NCBI GenBank assembly: GCA_021018995.1
Contig: CM037591.1
Span: forward strand, 67,607,901 to 67,671,900
Direction: 5' to 3'
DNA length: 64,000 nucleotides
From: Chloranthus sessilifolius
Lineage: Eukaryota > Streptophyta > Magnoliopsida > Chloranthales > Chloranthaceae
Shown: one piece after another, positions 11,200 to 23,263 of the stretch
How the letters are laid out: every line of letters starts with the position of its first letter
Position numbering within the stretch: position 1 is the stretch's first letter
Notes under the pieces: generated by a model
Told to the model about the DNA's origin: nothing
The model's input: only the letters and a program-made list of their open reading frames with translations
Databases searched by the model: none
Translations under genes and position numbers: made by a program

Positions 11200-11694
11200 T
11201 TTCTAAACCTATCATATACATTTGTTGGTTATTTACAAAATAGTAAGGCTTACTATATTAATTTATATTTCACAAAATGTGAAATATAATGATAATATAG
11301 ACAAAAATACTATAATAGAATCTAGAGATGTTATATTCTATGAATCTGTGTACTACTTTGTCTAATAAATTAAATGATGAAAGTCAAACTTATAAAGATG
11401 AAGAATCTTCTAAATCTAAAGATATTATTAAATCTTCGAGTCATGAAGAAGTCATCATTAAACCTAGAAGAAGTAATCGTCAACGATTTAAAACTAGTTT
11501 TTTAAAAGACTATTATATCTATCTTATTAAAGGGAATAGAAAGAAAAGTACTACAAAATATTTGTCTAAATATAGAAGATAATCCTATAACTTTTGACAA
11601 TTTCATAAAATCTAGGGACAGTACCTTTTGGAAGGAAGCTATTAATAATGAAATGGACTCCATGATGGGAAACAAAACAAAACATGAAATTAGT
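11200..11694 (+). pseudogene. copia pol remnant: integrase end to RT start
   Basis: Copia wording is visible: FVGYLQNSKAY near 11220, NTIIESRDVIFYE near 11310, PRRSNRQRFKTSF near 11465 and FWKEAINNEMDSM near 11630. This is the carboxyl end of integrase, the linker and the start of the RT domain. The segment stops where the LTR of B begins. It is broken. Confidence 0.8.
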
Positions 11695-12954
11695 TGTAAC
11701 ATCCTTAAAAATTTGACCTTCGAATAGTACACCTCGGTGTGCATGCCCGACTGGTCACATATCCGACATTGTAAAAATAATTAAGTTAGTTGGGTTAAGT
11801 CTTCAGTGAAAAAGATTGATTTAGATTTGCGTGTGGACCTTTGGATGAATTGTATACATCTAGCTACGGCGTATTGGCTTAACATCTAAGTTTAGGTTGG
11901 TTATAAATGAAAATAAAGGTAAGAGAACTTATTTCTCTTATGATTTTATTTCTAGAGAGGGAATGAAAGTTTATTAATGATTAAACAACTTATTAGACTA
12001 ATTAGACCAACTGTATTTGGCTGACTAGTTGGGCCAACTGATTGGGCTGACTATTCGAGTTGACTATAGGTCCTGATTGGATGCATGTCTGTTAAGAAAC
12101 ACGTCACCATTTGGATTTTTCAAACGAGATTGTTATGGGTTCATTGGAGCTCGTGTGAGATTTTTAGGACCAAGTTCATACACCGTAGTTGTGTGTATTG
12201 GCTCAATACCGAGTCCGATTCATAAGTAGTTTGGGTGTACAGGCCCCACACCGAACCACAGGATCATTTATATAATAGATAATACCTTAATTCGGTACGC
12301 CCGTTTCACGTGAAAACTAGGTCCTTAGATAAGACTAACACCCAAAATGAGTGTATGTGTTTAGTATGAAAACTAGCCCCTTTAACCTATGAAAAAAAAT
12401 AAAGCTTCTTTCAGAAGCCTTCAACGTTTACAATTTTGGGGGTTCTTGGGCTTCTAGAGAGAGAAAGAGGAAGAAGAAGGGAAAATGTGCCGGATCCGTG
12501 TGCGCCAAGCTTAGGTTTTGTGAGGAAAAGGTTGTGGACTCGTGGAAGGGAAGGATCATCATTGTTTTCGACGTTGTGCGTTGCTTTGTGCGTTTTGAGC
12601 CATTTGGGGGATTTTGGAAACCCACTTCTTTGAGCGAAGAGATCGTGTGATTTGATCCGCTAATCGTAGCGTGGGTTAGTGTGAGGTGTGTGTGGAAGGG
12701 TTACCGACGATTGCGAAGGCTTGGCTGTGATCGTGGAGCTTGGAAGAAATAGATGTGGGTTGGAAAACCCTTTTTATGAAGCGGGGAAGATGATCCGATC
12801 AATAGGTTAATCGGTCGATTTAAGGTGAGAAATCCATGCCAGATGAATTTTAAATACTTTATTTTATGGTTATATAATTATATGTGAGATTTGGGTTAAA
12901 TTTGAGGAAAAAAATTGGATTTGGAATGAGAAAACCAAGGATTGGATGAAATTT

Positions 12955-13140
12955 GCAAATTTCGATCGATCAAAATTGAATTCGATTGATCGAATTTGAC
13001 TTGAGACTTATGAAAATACGATTTCTGAAGATTTTTTATCAATCGAAATTAAATTTGATCGATCAAAATGTGTTTCATCCAATTGAGTTGAAAATTTAAT
13101 CAATCGAAATGGATTCGATCGATCGAGTTTAAAACTCGAT
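12955..13140. repeat. TCGATCGATCGA-type palindrome array, 5' LTR of B
   Basis: Repeated ATTTCGATCGATCAAAA-type words with a TCGATCGATCGA core, several already decayed in this copy. It occupies the position that TCGATTAATCGA occupies in A/C LTRs. The better preserved copy is at 19165-19400. Confidence 0.85.
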
Positions 13141-14124
13141 CAACACTACATTAGTATTTTAACCGTAACTCTTTATTCCGAACTCGGAATCATCTACTTC
13201 TTGAAGCATTGGAAAGAAGACAACAAGATCTATAACTTTTATGAATTAAATAACTTCTAAATCAAACTTTTTTAGAGTTAAAATTGAGTAGGAATTGGGT
13301 CAAGTTTCAAGTTAACACGTTTTGACTGAAGTGCCGACACAACTTTGGTATTTTAGCGATAACGTTTTACTCCGAAATCAGATTGATATGATTTTTGAGG
13401 CGTTGGAAAAAGGACAACATGGCCTATAACTTTTGTGTTTTAACTATTTTATGAGTCTAAAGTTTTAAAGGTCAAACGTTAGGAGTAAGTTACATCAATT
13501 TTTAAGTTAGCACGAAATTGCCCGTTTTAACCTCGGTTTTGAGAAAATACTTAAATATGTCAAAGTTATTAGTGATTGGTGTTGATCCTTGATACATCAT
13601 AACATTTTTGTGATATAGATTGAGGGCAAAAATTCATCAATAGGGCTTATCTTGGCTTCGCACAACTTTGAGGCTAAGGTGGGGAAAGCTCTATATACAA
13701 TTGCATTTTTTATTTAAATTCATAGATGCCTGATTATGATTGAATGAAATGTGATATGTTTTGATTTGAACATGAATTAGTATTTGAACTCTTTGCAATT
13801 GAAACGTTGGATCTTTGAATTTTAATATACGAATGTATATTTCGAATGTTTGAAATACATGAAAGCTTGAATTATTGAATCTTTGATATATTGGTTTGTT
13901 TTGGGAACTTATTGAAATATTGAATCAAGTAATGATTTTTGTTTTGAACACCGTATCTTGGCCTTTGTAAGTCATGTAAAGAATCTCAGTTTTGAACATC
14001 GTGTGTGAGTTTCATAAATTTTGAATTGAACCCAGAAGTTAAATTTGAAGCAAATGTGAACTTTAAATTGAATCTAAATAAAAAATGTATATAAATTTGA
14101 ATCCAAATCAAATTATAAGTCAAG

Positions 14125-15085
14125 TATACAGTGGACCACTATGGGCAGATTGTAAGAATACCGTGGACCACTATGGGTGGATTATAAGTGTGTCGTGGAT
14201 CGCTACTGGCGGATTATATGACATCGTAGACCGCTATGGGCGGATCATATGTGCATGTGTGGGCCGCTATGGGCGGATTGTATAGTACCTTGAGGGCCTC
14301 TAGGGCAGAATCGAACTGGCACGACGGCTAATCATGAATCGAACCGACATGGTGGTTAAACCCATAAATCAAACAGGCACGACGGCTAACCTTGAATCGA
14401 ACCGGTATGGTGGTTAAACCCATGAATCGAACCGGCAAGGCGGCTAACCGTAAATCCAACTGGCACGACAGTCTCCATGAATCGAATCGGCACGGTGAGA
14501 TATCCATAAATCGAACTGTTTAAACTATGTGACAATGTGTAAGCTATGCAAGTGAGTGTGAATCGAATTGGCACGGCAGTCTCCGTGAATTGAACCGGCA
14601 CGCCGGGATATCCGTGAATCGAAATGTGTAAGCTAAGTAAGAAAGTGTGAAATAAATAAGTAAGCTAAGTAAGAATGTGTAAGACTTATAAGTAAGCTAA
14701 ATAAGGATGTGTAAGACATTGAGTAAGCCACGTAAGAATATGTAAGACATGTAAGTGAGTGTGTAAATGCGTAAGCAACGTAAGAAACATATGAAGTGTG
14801 AGAGAATGTGATTTGAACTCAGTAAATCAAAGATAAGAAATATGCTTTTGATAAGAGATCAATTTCGATTTTGTTAAGAACATGTCTTTAAAATCAGTTT
14901 CTGCTTTGAAAAGAAAACGTCTTCAAAATCAGTTTCGATTTTGTTAAGAAAATGTCTTTGAACTCAAATTTCATTTTGATAAGAAAATGCCTTTGAACTC
15001 AATTTCAGTTTTGATAAGAAATTCCTTTGAAATCAATTTTAGTTTTGATAAGAAAATGTTTTGATCTTGTCTTTGAATCTATGCA
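14125..15085. repeat. Four adjacent degenerate minisatellites in 5' LTR of B
   Basis: A unit of about 36 bases (GTGGACCGCTATGGGCGGAT) at 14128-14290 is followed by a unit of about 28 bases (AATCGAACCGGCACGGCGG) at 14310-14620. Next come TAAGCTAAGTAAGAATGTGT units at 14625-14790, then TTTTGATAAGAAAATG units at 14850-15080. The same four arrays follow in the same order at 20400-21350 in the other LTR, with copy-number differences. The CGGCACGGCGG module also occurs, shorter, in A/C LTRs. Confidence 0.85.
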
Positions 15086-15160
15086 TGTGATGAGATATAC
15101 ATTCGAATTAATTTTCTCCACTGAGCTTAGATGTTAGCTCACCCTGACTATACGTCACAG

Positions 15161-15245
15161 GTGTAGGTTTAAGGAGGGCCCAAACTACATACTTGAAAAA
15201 AAGGAGCTTCCGCATAAGGATTTGTACTCTGCTTCAAGATCATAG
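15161..15245 (+). other. Short acidic frame after GACTATACGTCACAG (5' LTR of B)
   Basis: After the acceptor-like AG a frame reads through EGPNYILE and KELPHKDL to a stop at 15245. The 3' LTR copy (21448-21532) has EEGPNYILEEKELPYKD. It matches the DPDYVPEEELEVPPEEF frame of LTR D in pattern. Coding is inferred. Confidence 0.45.
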
Positions 15246-15560
15246 AATTAGTACCTTGTGGATTTGGTGAGTTAAGGTTTGATACTTTGGTACTGTTGTA
15301 CTCCACTATTGGTGACGATTGGTCATCACTAGGGTTTGTTTAGTTCGGTACATATTAGATATTAGAACTGGAGGTTTCTATTCATAACATATATATAACT
15401 TTGCTTTGATTTCCGTATATATATGGATATGCTAAGTATTTTGTATCAGATTGTGATCTACGATCTGGCGGTCTGAGTTTTCCCATTTGGTTTTGGTGTA
15501 AAGTTAACAAAAAAAAAATGTCTCAAAATTTTAGGTTGGGAGAACCCGGGCTATCACAGT

Positions 15561-15572
15561 TGGTATCAGAGC
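15561..15572 (+). other. Primer-binding site of element B (initiator tRNA-Met)
   Basis: TGGTATCAGAGC begins two bases after the 5' LTR end; it is the standard plant initiator-Met primer complement. Confidence 0.95.
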
Positions 15573-16079
15573 CTAAGTATTAGGTCTTATTGGGACTCAA
15601 ACGTGATGACATTAGAGTCTATCAGAACTTAGGAGGGATTCATAATCCCTATTTTTAAATTTTCTAGAGATTCAGAGCCATGTCTCTGAAGGACTTGAGG
15701 TTTTGTCAGATCCTAGGTGTTCAGTCTCTCACGAGATTGAGAGCCCTAGCTATATGTGTAAGAATATGGTAGTAGGTCCAGAGATGTGACATTAGATTCT
15801 ATCAGGACATAGGCTGTGAAGTTATAAAAGTTCTTTTGAATATAATAATCGGCTATTAATTGATACCTACGTTTCATTGCAACAGATTGCGATGTATCTG
15901 AGAAGTAAAGGATGACCGAGAGGCAGTCGCAATAGAAATTTGAGGGGGAATGAGAACCATATGGTTTTAGTGGAGATCAAAGACACCATCCTGATGAGAG
16001 AGATCAGGGGAATGAAGCGACGGATAGGATGGCGCGGGTGGTCGCTTCCATGACCCAACAGACTCAGTAGACTGCACTA

Positions 16080-17063
16080 TTGGCTGAGCAGACCGCACTA
16101 CTGGCTGCCAATAACATGAACCATCAGCAGCCTCCACCACCACCTCCTCCAGCATTGTTACCCTCATCCTTCATCAATTTTAGGAGGTTGAGACCTTCTA
16201 GTTTCTATGTGCAGACAGATCCATTAGAGGCTGAGAAATGGTTAAATCAGATGGAAAAGCTTCTATCGAGACTTCAGAGTACTGAAGATGAGAAAGTTGG
16301 CTGGGCTTCCTTCCAGGTTGAGGGTGATGTCGATTCGTGGTGGAAGTCGGTACTGAGAAAGAGAGAGATTGAAGGTCCTTACGGACCATGGACTTGGGCC
16401 GAGTTTGTTCGCGTGTTCAACAAAGAATATTTTCCCAAGCAAGTAAGAAATCAGTTGAAAAAGGACTTTGCTAATTTGGAGCAAGGGAACATGACCATAC
16501 AGGAGTATGGTAATCAATTTATACGTTTATCACAGTTTGCTCCAGAATTAGTGGCTATCGAAGAAATGAATGCCAGTAAATTTGAAAAAGGCCTGAGGCC
16601 AGATATACACGATAGGGTGTCAATGTTTGAACTTGAGACCTATACTGACGTGATTGGAAAAGTGATTATTGCTGAGAGAGACATAGAAAACATGAACAAG
16701 AGACGAGAGCAGCAGAATAAAAAGGACATAGCGGGTCAAGGAAGATCAAGTACTTATGAGCCGGCAGACAAGAGGCCAAATTTATTGATGCTGACACAAC
16801 CTCAACCTACTCAAACTGCCTACTCAAGACTAACCATGTCCACGCATGGGGTGCCCCTACGCCTTGCAAATCCTATGACCGCTGGGGCATCGAGCGTACC
16901 ACAAATTTCCCATACTTCCTCGTCAGCACCGATTGAGCCATGCTCACGATATAGAGGACCACACAGGACGGAGGAGTGTTGGTGGGTCACAGGCGCATAC
17001 TTCAAGTGTGGACGAACGAGACGTCGCATAAGAGATTGCCCCAAGGCGAAGACGGGTCAATGA
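16080..17063 (+). CDS. gag: gag protein of element B
   Basis: One open frame of about 327 codons encodes a plant gypsy gag, the structural protein that packages element RNA. A Gln/Pro-rich amino end (HQQPPPPPPP) is followed by the retrotransposon gag domain, with PLEAEKWLNQMEKL, ADED-like TEDEKVGWASFQVEGD, WWKSV, WAEFVRVFNKEYFP, LEQGNMTIQEYGNQFIRLS and FEKGLRPDIHDRV. A basic linker leads to a zinc-knuckle-like carboxyl end (FKCGR, RIRDCPKAK). The related reading extends upstream of 16080 without a clear start codon. No pol follows. It is the only long frame of B and looks open over this stretch. Confidence 0.85.
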   Translation: MAEQTALLAANNMNHQQPPPPPPPALLPSSFINFRRLRPSSFYVQTDPLEAEKWLNQMEKLLSRLQSTEDEKVGWASFQVEGDVDSWWKSVLRKREIEGPYGPWTWAEFVRVFNKEYFPKQVRNQLKKDFANLEQGNMTIQEYGNQFIRLSQFAPELVAIEEMNASKFEKGLRPDIHDRVSMFELETYTDVIGKVIIAERDIENMNKRREQQNKKDIAGQGRSSTYEPADKRPNLLMLTQPQPTQTAYSRLTMSTHGVPLRLANPMTAGASSVPQISHTSSSAPIEPCSRYRGPHRTEECWWVTGAYFKCGRTRRRIRDCPKAKTGQ

Positions 17064-17951
17064 GGAGGACCTGGTTTGGTGATATTTTATGGTTTTGGAC
17101 GGTTAGCGTAGTTATTGGTATAGATGTTATAAAACTATTGAAGCATGGTAGATTCACCTTGATCTTTGACTCTAATTGAATAGTTGTTTTATCATTTAAG
17201 GATGCTTAGCGTAAATTTACCTTGGTTCTTTTGTGGATGGTTGAATATATTTTATAAATAGTAGTTGGTTTCGGAGATTGATGGTTTTAATTTTTGAAAG
17301 CTTCGTCCATCCATGATTATTGCTTGATGATGCAAATGGCAAATGAGAAATAATTGTAGGATTATAGTAGTAACTTAAATTGTAATGAACTTCCTACAGG
17401 GTAATGCTTTAAATAAACTCCATGATTATGGAATGAGTACGTTATAGAATGGTCTAATCCACTATATGGATAATTGTGGTTGTAGGTGTGGTAGTCATAA
17501 TTTAATGGTTGTAAATTATGGATGAATGTTGCCGGTGTGTGTTTTGTATGAGGAATATCCAGCAGCCCTAGTGCATCATGGTATACTCGCTCGTGTTAGT
17601 TTTGAATAAATTATTAAATTTTAAATTCAGTTAAAGGTTTGGGGTCTCTTAACATAGAGACATTCAACCTCATTAGTTGTTCTCTTGGATGGTGCAACTT
17701 TGTTTTAGTGTAGATGCTATGTCGTGAACGCGAACGCTACGTACTGAATTTTCGAGGAAGAATGTTCCTTTAAGGAGGGGAGAATGTAATAATTCTAACT
17801 AATTTTGTTGACATTGAATCATTGACTTTGGAGAAGCATTGACTCTTAGGGAGGGTGAGATTACTCTTGTTTAGGACTAATAAGTATCCATACCTCTTTG
17901 ACTAGAAATATGCCAATTTTTTAGAACGAAAATTCTTTAAGGTGGGAAGAA
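17064..17951 (+). other. Pol-less 3' internal region of B with two polypurine tracts
   Basis: There is no protease, RT or integrase wording in the 0.9 kb after gag. Two similar purine blocks occur: TTTAAGGAGGGGAGAATGTAA near 17770 and TTTAAGGTGGGAAGAATGTAA near 17935. Only the second is followed by the LTR. The first may be the relic of an earlier LTR border. Confidence 0.65.
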
Positions 17952-19164
17952 TGTAACAACCTAAAAAATTTGACCTTTGAACAGTACACCTTAGTGTGCG
18001 TGCGCGACTGGTCATGTACCTAACATTGTGAAAATAATTAAGTTAGTTGGGTTAAGTCTTAAGTGAAAAAGATTGGTTTAGATTTGCATGTGGACCTTTA
18101 GATGAATTGTATACACCTAGCTACGGCGTATTGGCTTAAAACCTAAGTTTAGGTTGGTTATAAATGAAAATAAAGGCAAGAGAATTTATTTCTCTTATGA
18201 TTTTAATGATTAAACAACTTATTAGACTAATTGAGCCAACTATATTTGGCTGACTAGTTGGGCCAACTAATTGGGCCGACTATTCGAGCAGACCATAGGT
18301 CCTGATTGGGTGCATGTCTGTTAAGAAACACGTCATCATTCGGATTTTTCAGACGTGATCGTTATGGGTTCATTAGAGCTCGTGTGAGATTTTTAGGATC
18401 AAGTTCATACACCATGATTGTATGTATTGGCTCAATACCGAGTTCGATTGATAAGTAGTTTGGGTGTACAGGCCTCACACCGAACCAAAGGATCATTTAT
18501 ATAATAGATAATATCTTAATTAGGTACGCTCGTTTCACGCAAAAACTAGGTCCTTAGATAAGACTAACACCCAAAATGAGTGTATGTGTTTAGTATGGAA
18601 ACTAGCCCCTTTAGCCTATAAAAAAAAAAATGCTTCTTTGAGAAGCCTTCAACGTTTGCAATTTTGGGGGTTCTTGGGCTTCTAGAGAGAGAAAGAGGAA
18701 GAAGGGAAAATGTGTCGGATTTGTTTTTGTGAGGAAAAGGTTCTGGACTCGTGGAAGGGAATGATCATCATTGGTTTCGATGTTGTGTGTTGCTTTGTGC
18801 ATTTTGAGCCGTCTGGGGGATTTTGGAAACCTACATCTTTGAGCGAAGAGATCATGTGATTTGAGCCATTAATCGTAGCGTGGGTTGGTGTGAGGTGTGT
18901 GTGGAAGGGTTATCGATGATCGCGAAGGCTTGACTGTGATCATGGAGCTTGCAAGAAACCGATATGGATTTGGAAACCCTTTTTATGAAGCGGGGAAGAT
19001 GATCTTATCTATAGGTTAATCGGTCGATTTAAGGTGAGAAATCCATACTAAATGAATTTTAAATATTTTATTTAATGGTTGTATAATTGTATGTGAGATT
19101 TGAGTTAAATTTGAGAAAAAAAAATTGGATTTGGAATGAGAAAACTAAGGATTGGGTGAAATTT

Positions 19165-19400
19165 GCAAATTTCGATTGATCGAACTTGACTTGAGACTTA
19201 TGAAAATACGATTTCTGAAGACTTTCGATCGATCGAAATGTGTTTCGACCAATTGAGTTGAAAATTTGATCGATCGAAAGTATAGAACAGGAAGTGTTGT
19301 GTATTTTTGTTGGATTTTGATCGATCGAAATGGATTTTGATCGATCGAGTTTCAAATTCGATCGATCGAAATTAAATTGAATTCGATCGATCGAATTTGA
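19165..19400. repeat. TCGATCGATCGA palindrome array, 3' LTR of B
   Basis: About seven copies of ATCGATCGAT/TCGATCGATCGA words in 240 bases, at the same LTR position as the palindromes of A/C and D. Confidence 0.9.
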
Positions 19401-21447
19401 TAGAGTTTGCCGACACTGTGTTAGTATTTTAGCCGTAACGTTTTATTCCAAACTCAGAATCATATAATTCTTGAAGCGTTGGAAAGAAAACAACAAGCTC
19501 TAAAATTTTTATGAATTAACTAACTCCTGAATCAAACTTTTTGAGAGTTAAAATTGAGTAGAAAGTTGGGTCAAGTTTCGAGTTAAAATATTTTGACTGA
19601 AGTGCCGACACAACTTTGGTATTTTGGTGATAATGTTTTACTCCAAACTCTGATTGATGTGATTTTTGAGGTGTTGGAAAGAAGACAACATGGCCTATAG
19701 CTTTTGTGTTTTAACTATTTTGTGAGTCTAAAGTTTTAAAGGTCAAACTTTAGGAGTAAGTTACATCAATTTCTAAGTTAGCACAAAATTGCCCGTTTCA
19801 ACCTCGGTTTTGAGAAAATACTTAAATATGTCTAAGTTATTAGTGATTGGTGTTGATCCTTGATACATCATTATATTTTTGTGATATAGATTTAGGGTAA
19901 AAATCTATCAATAGGGCTTATCTTGGCTTTGTGCAACTTCGAGGCTAAGGTGGGCAAAGCTCTATACACAATTGCATTTTGTATTTAAATTTATAGATGT
20001 CTAATTAAGATCGAATGAAATATGATATGTTTTGATTTAAACATGAATGAGTATTTAAACTCTTTACAATTGAAACCTTGGATCTTTGAATTTTAATATG
20101 CGAATGAATATTTTAAATGTTTGAAATACACGAAAGCTTTGAATTATCGAATCTTTGATATATTGGTTTGTTTTGGGAACTTATTGAAATATTAAATCAA
20201 GTAATGATTTTTGTTTTGAACACCGTATCTTGGCCTTCGTAAGTCATGTAAAGAATCTTAGTTTTGAACATCGTGTGTGAGTTTCGTAAATTTTGAATCG
20301 AACCCAGAAGTTAAATTAAAGCAAATGTAAACTTTAAATTGAATCTAAATCGAAAATGTAAATAAATTTGAATCCAAATCGAATTATAAGTCAAGTACAC
20401 AGTGGACCACTATAGGCGGATTGTAAGAATACCGTGGACCGCTATGAGCAGATTATAAGTGTGTCGTGGACTGCTACGGGTGGATTATATGACATCGTGG
20501 ACTACTATGGGCAGATTATATGTGTATGTATGGACCTCTATGGGCGGATTGTATAGTACCTTGTGGGCCGCTAGGGCATAATCGAACCAGCACGGCGGCT
20601 AACCGTGAATCAAACCGGCATGGCGGTTAAACCCATGAATTGAACCGACACGGTGGGATATCTGTGAATCGAATCAGCATGGCGGCTAACCGTGAATCGA
20701 ACTGGCACGGCAGTCTCCGTGAATCGAACTGGCACGGCACTCTCCGTGAATCGAACCGGCACGACGGGATATCAGTAATTCGAACTGTGTAAACTATGTG
20801 ACAATATGTAAGCTATGCAAGTGAGTGTAAATCGATCTAGTACGACAGTCTCCATGAATCGAACCGACACGACGGGATATCCGTGAATCAAACTGTATAA
20901 GCTAAGTAAGAAAGTGTGAAATATATAAGTAAGCTAAGTAAGAGTGTGTAAGACTTGTAAGTAAGCTAAGTAAGGATGTGTAAGACATGTGAGTCAGCCA
21001 CGTAAGAATATGTAAGACATGTAAGTGAATGTGTAAATGCGTAAGCAACGTAAGAAATATATGAGGTGTGAGAGAATGTGATTCGAACTCAGTAAATAAA
21101 AGATAAGAAATATGCTTTTGATAAGAGATTAGTTTGGATTTTGTTAAGAACATATCTTTGAAATCAGTTTCGGCTTTGAAAAGAAAACGTCTTCGAAATC
21201 AGTTTGCCTTTGAAATTAGTTTCGATTTTGTTAAGAAAATGTCTTTGAACTCAATTTCCGTTTTGATAAGAAAATGCCTTTGAACTCAATTTCAGTTTTG
21301 ATAAGAAATGCCTTTGAAATCAGTTTTAGTTTTGATAAGAAAATGTTTTGATCTTGTCTTTGAATCTATGCATGTGATGAGATGTACATTGGTACTAGTT
21401 TTCTCCACTGAGCTTAGATGTTAGCTCACCCCGACTATACGTCACAG

Positions 21448-21532
21448 GTGTAGGTTTGAGGAGGGCCCAAACTACATACTTGAAGAAAAGGAGCTTCCGT
21501 ATAAGGATTTGTACTCAGCTTCGGGATCATAG
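21448..21532 (+). other. Short acidic frame, 3' LTR of B
   Basis: This is the partner of 15161-15245. It reads EEGPNYILEEKELPYKDLY before a stop and is more acidic than the 5' copy. Confidence 0.45.
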
Positions 21533-21728
21533 AATTAGTGCCTTGTGGATTTTGTGAGTTAAGGTTTGGTACTTTGGTATTATTGTACTCCACTATTGTG
21601 ATGGTTGATCATCACTGGTGTTTATTTAGTTCAGTACATATTAGATATTAGAACTAGAGGTTTCTATTCATGACATATGTAACTTTGCTTTGATTTTCGT
21701 ATATATATATATGGATATGCCAAGTATT

Positions 21729-21905
21729 CACTACATGAAAATGAAAAAAAAACAACAGCTCATGATTGTCGTTTTTCCAAAAAACGACAGTATTAGACAG
21801 TCGAGTGAGTTGTCCTTAAAAAAGCAGTAGTATTTTTCCACGACATATTTAGACCGTCGTTTATTTCATCAAAATAACGACTGTCTTCGACTGTCGACCA
21901 CAAAC
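21729..21905. repeat. Left terminal and subterminal repeats of the CACTA element
   Basis: The terminal repeat is followed by AAAAAACGACAG, TTAGACAGTCG, ACCGTCGTTT, AACGACTGTC and GACTGTCGACC words in both orientations. The right end (30640-30741) has AACGACTG, AGCCGTCG and GGCAGTC words. Confidence 0.75.
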
Positions 21906-22479
21906 AATGGTTTTGAGCTATTATTTTTTATGTCATTTTTAAAATAAAAAAAATACTCACCCCATTTTTTTACGACCCATTATGACTGTCGTTTTTCTCT
22001 CATACAATAACGGTCATAGATGAGAAAAACGATGGTTTTCGGCCATCGTTTTTATATATATTTTTTCAAAAAAAAAATAATACATTAATTTAAAAAATAA
22101 TAATAATATAAATTAAGTTCAAAACAAAATTAGCACGAAATCTTTTACCTGCATATAAAAAATTAATGCTTCCGATCAATAATTGGATTCCGATCTCTGA
22201 ATAAACATCCAAAGGAGGCCCAATAACCATTACACAAGCAGTAAAAACACAAAAGAAACAAGATAGATCTTCTTTTAAGTGATAAATAAAATTCTATAAC
22301 TGAAATATCATTGTAAAATTATCATTTACAAATCGGTCTACAGAGAATGGAGAAAGAAACTTATTTTCAACTTCTAAAGTAGAAAGATATTGATTCTTCG
22401 ACTCTAGGAATCGAATCACTAGAAGGAAAAAGAAAATAGAATAAAAAAAACTAGGTTAACCTACTTTCAAACTATTAGT

Positions 22480-22583
22480 GCGGCTGCCTCTTTTATCAGC
22501 ATTTGAGCTTGATGAACCGATGGAGACGAAGTGATCATTAGGCACAATACCAGTCCCACTGCCAAAGAAGAGCCTGCAGGAGT
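22480..22583 (-). other. Exon-like open stretch, unrecognised, left arm of CACTA
   Basis: On the minus strand an AAAACAG acceptor-like word is followed by an open frame reading CRLFFGSGTGIVPNDHF then SIGSSSSNADKRGSRTNSLK. I do not recognise it and it does not look like the next nicastrin exon. It may be part of another captured gene or chance. Confidence 0.3.
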
Positions 22584-22948
22584 TGTATATCTGTTTTACA
22601 CAAAGAATGGAGTCATCAGATTACATTAACAATTATTCTCAATCACTCGTTATTTCTAACATAGCACATTTAAAAAAAAAATGAGAGGAAGGGGAGATAA
22701 CAGATAAAATGGTAAGCATTTTGATTGGTAAATTACCTTCTTAGGCTTTTGAAATTGAACCATACTGAACCATACTCTGGTTCAAATTACTTAGAGGTCC
22801 TTCTACCAAGCACTCATGTTCCTAATGAGATACGTATCAAATTCAACAACTATTATTTAATATCCTTAACAACCAAAAGCTTGTCTAATAAAAATAAATG
22901 TATCATCATACAAGTTAAAATTAAAACATGAGCTAACCCAATTAAGCA

Positions 22949-23062
22949 TGTAGTGATGTACAACACATGTCAAAACAAAAGTACATTATTTACTTTCCCA
23001 GTGATTATGTAGTGATGCACAACACATGTCAAAACAAAAGTACGTTATTTACTTTCCCAGTG
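22949..23062. repeat. Tandem duplication of 57 bp
   Basis: Two nearly identical copies of a block starting TGTAGTGATG and ending TTTCCCAGTGAT lie head to tail. Confidence 0.9.
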
Positions 23063-23263
23063 ATATTTTTGTTTCCATTTTGAGAAGATCGAATTTTATT
23101 ATAGACAAGTAATACAAATAAAGGAGACCAATTTGGTTCTCCAATACAAAATATTGAAACAAAATGCCAAACTGTCCATTCCCTCCCCGCAGCTATGTTA
23201 GCATTAAAACTTGGATAAGCAGTAAAGAAACACGAATGATTTCTTTTGCTAATATTGCGTACC

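Larger units (their letters stand above)
11695..15558 (+). repeat. 5' LTR of element B
   Basis: The borders are TGTAACATCC and GGGCTATCACA. Parts in order: promoter side, GA-rich leader near 12455, donor-like TTTAAGGTGAGAAAT near 12822, palindrome zone 12955-13140, a zone with AACGTTTTACTCCGAAATC and GTTGGAAA words, repeat arrays 14125-15080, GACTATACGTCACAG ending at 15160, acidic frame, and the terminal part. Length is 3864 bases. Confidence 0.9.

Noticed and set aside
12428-12633. Opposed 65-residue frames in LTR B
   Set aside because: They arise from the GA-rich leader repeat and are not kept in the other LTR.
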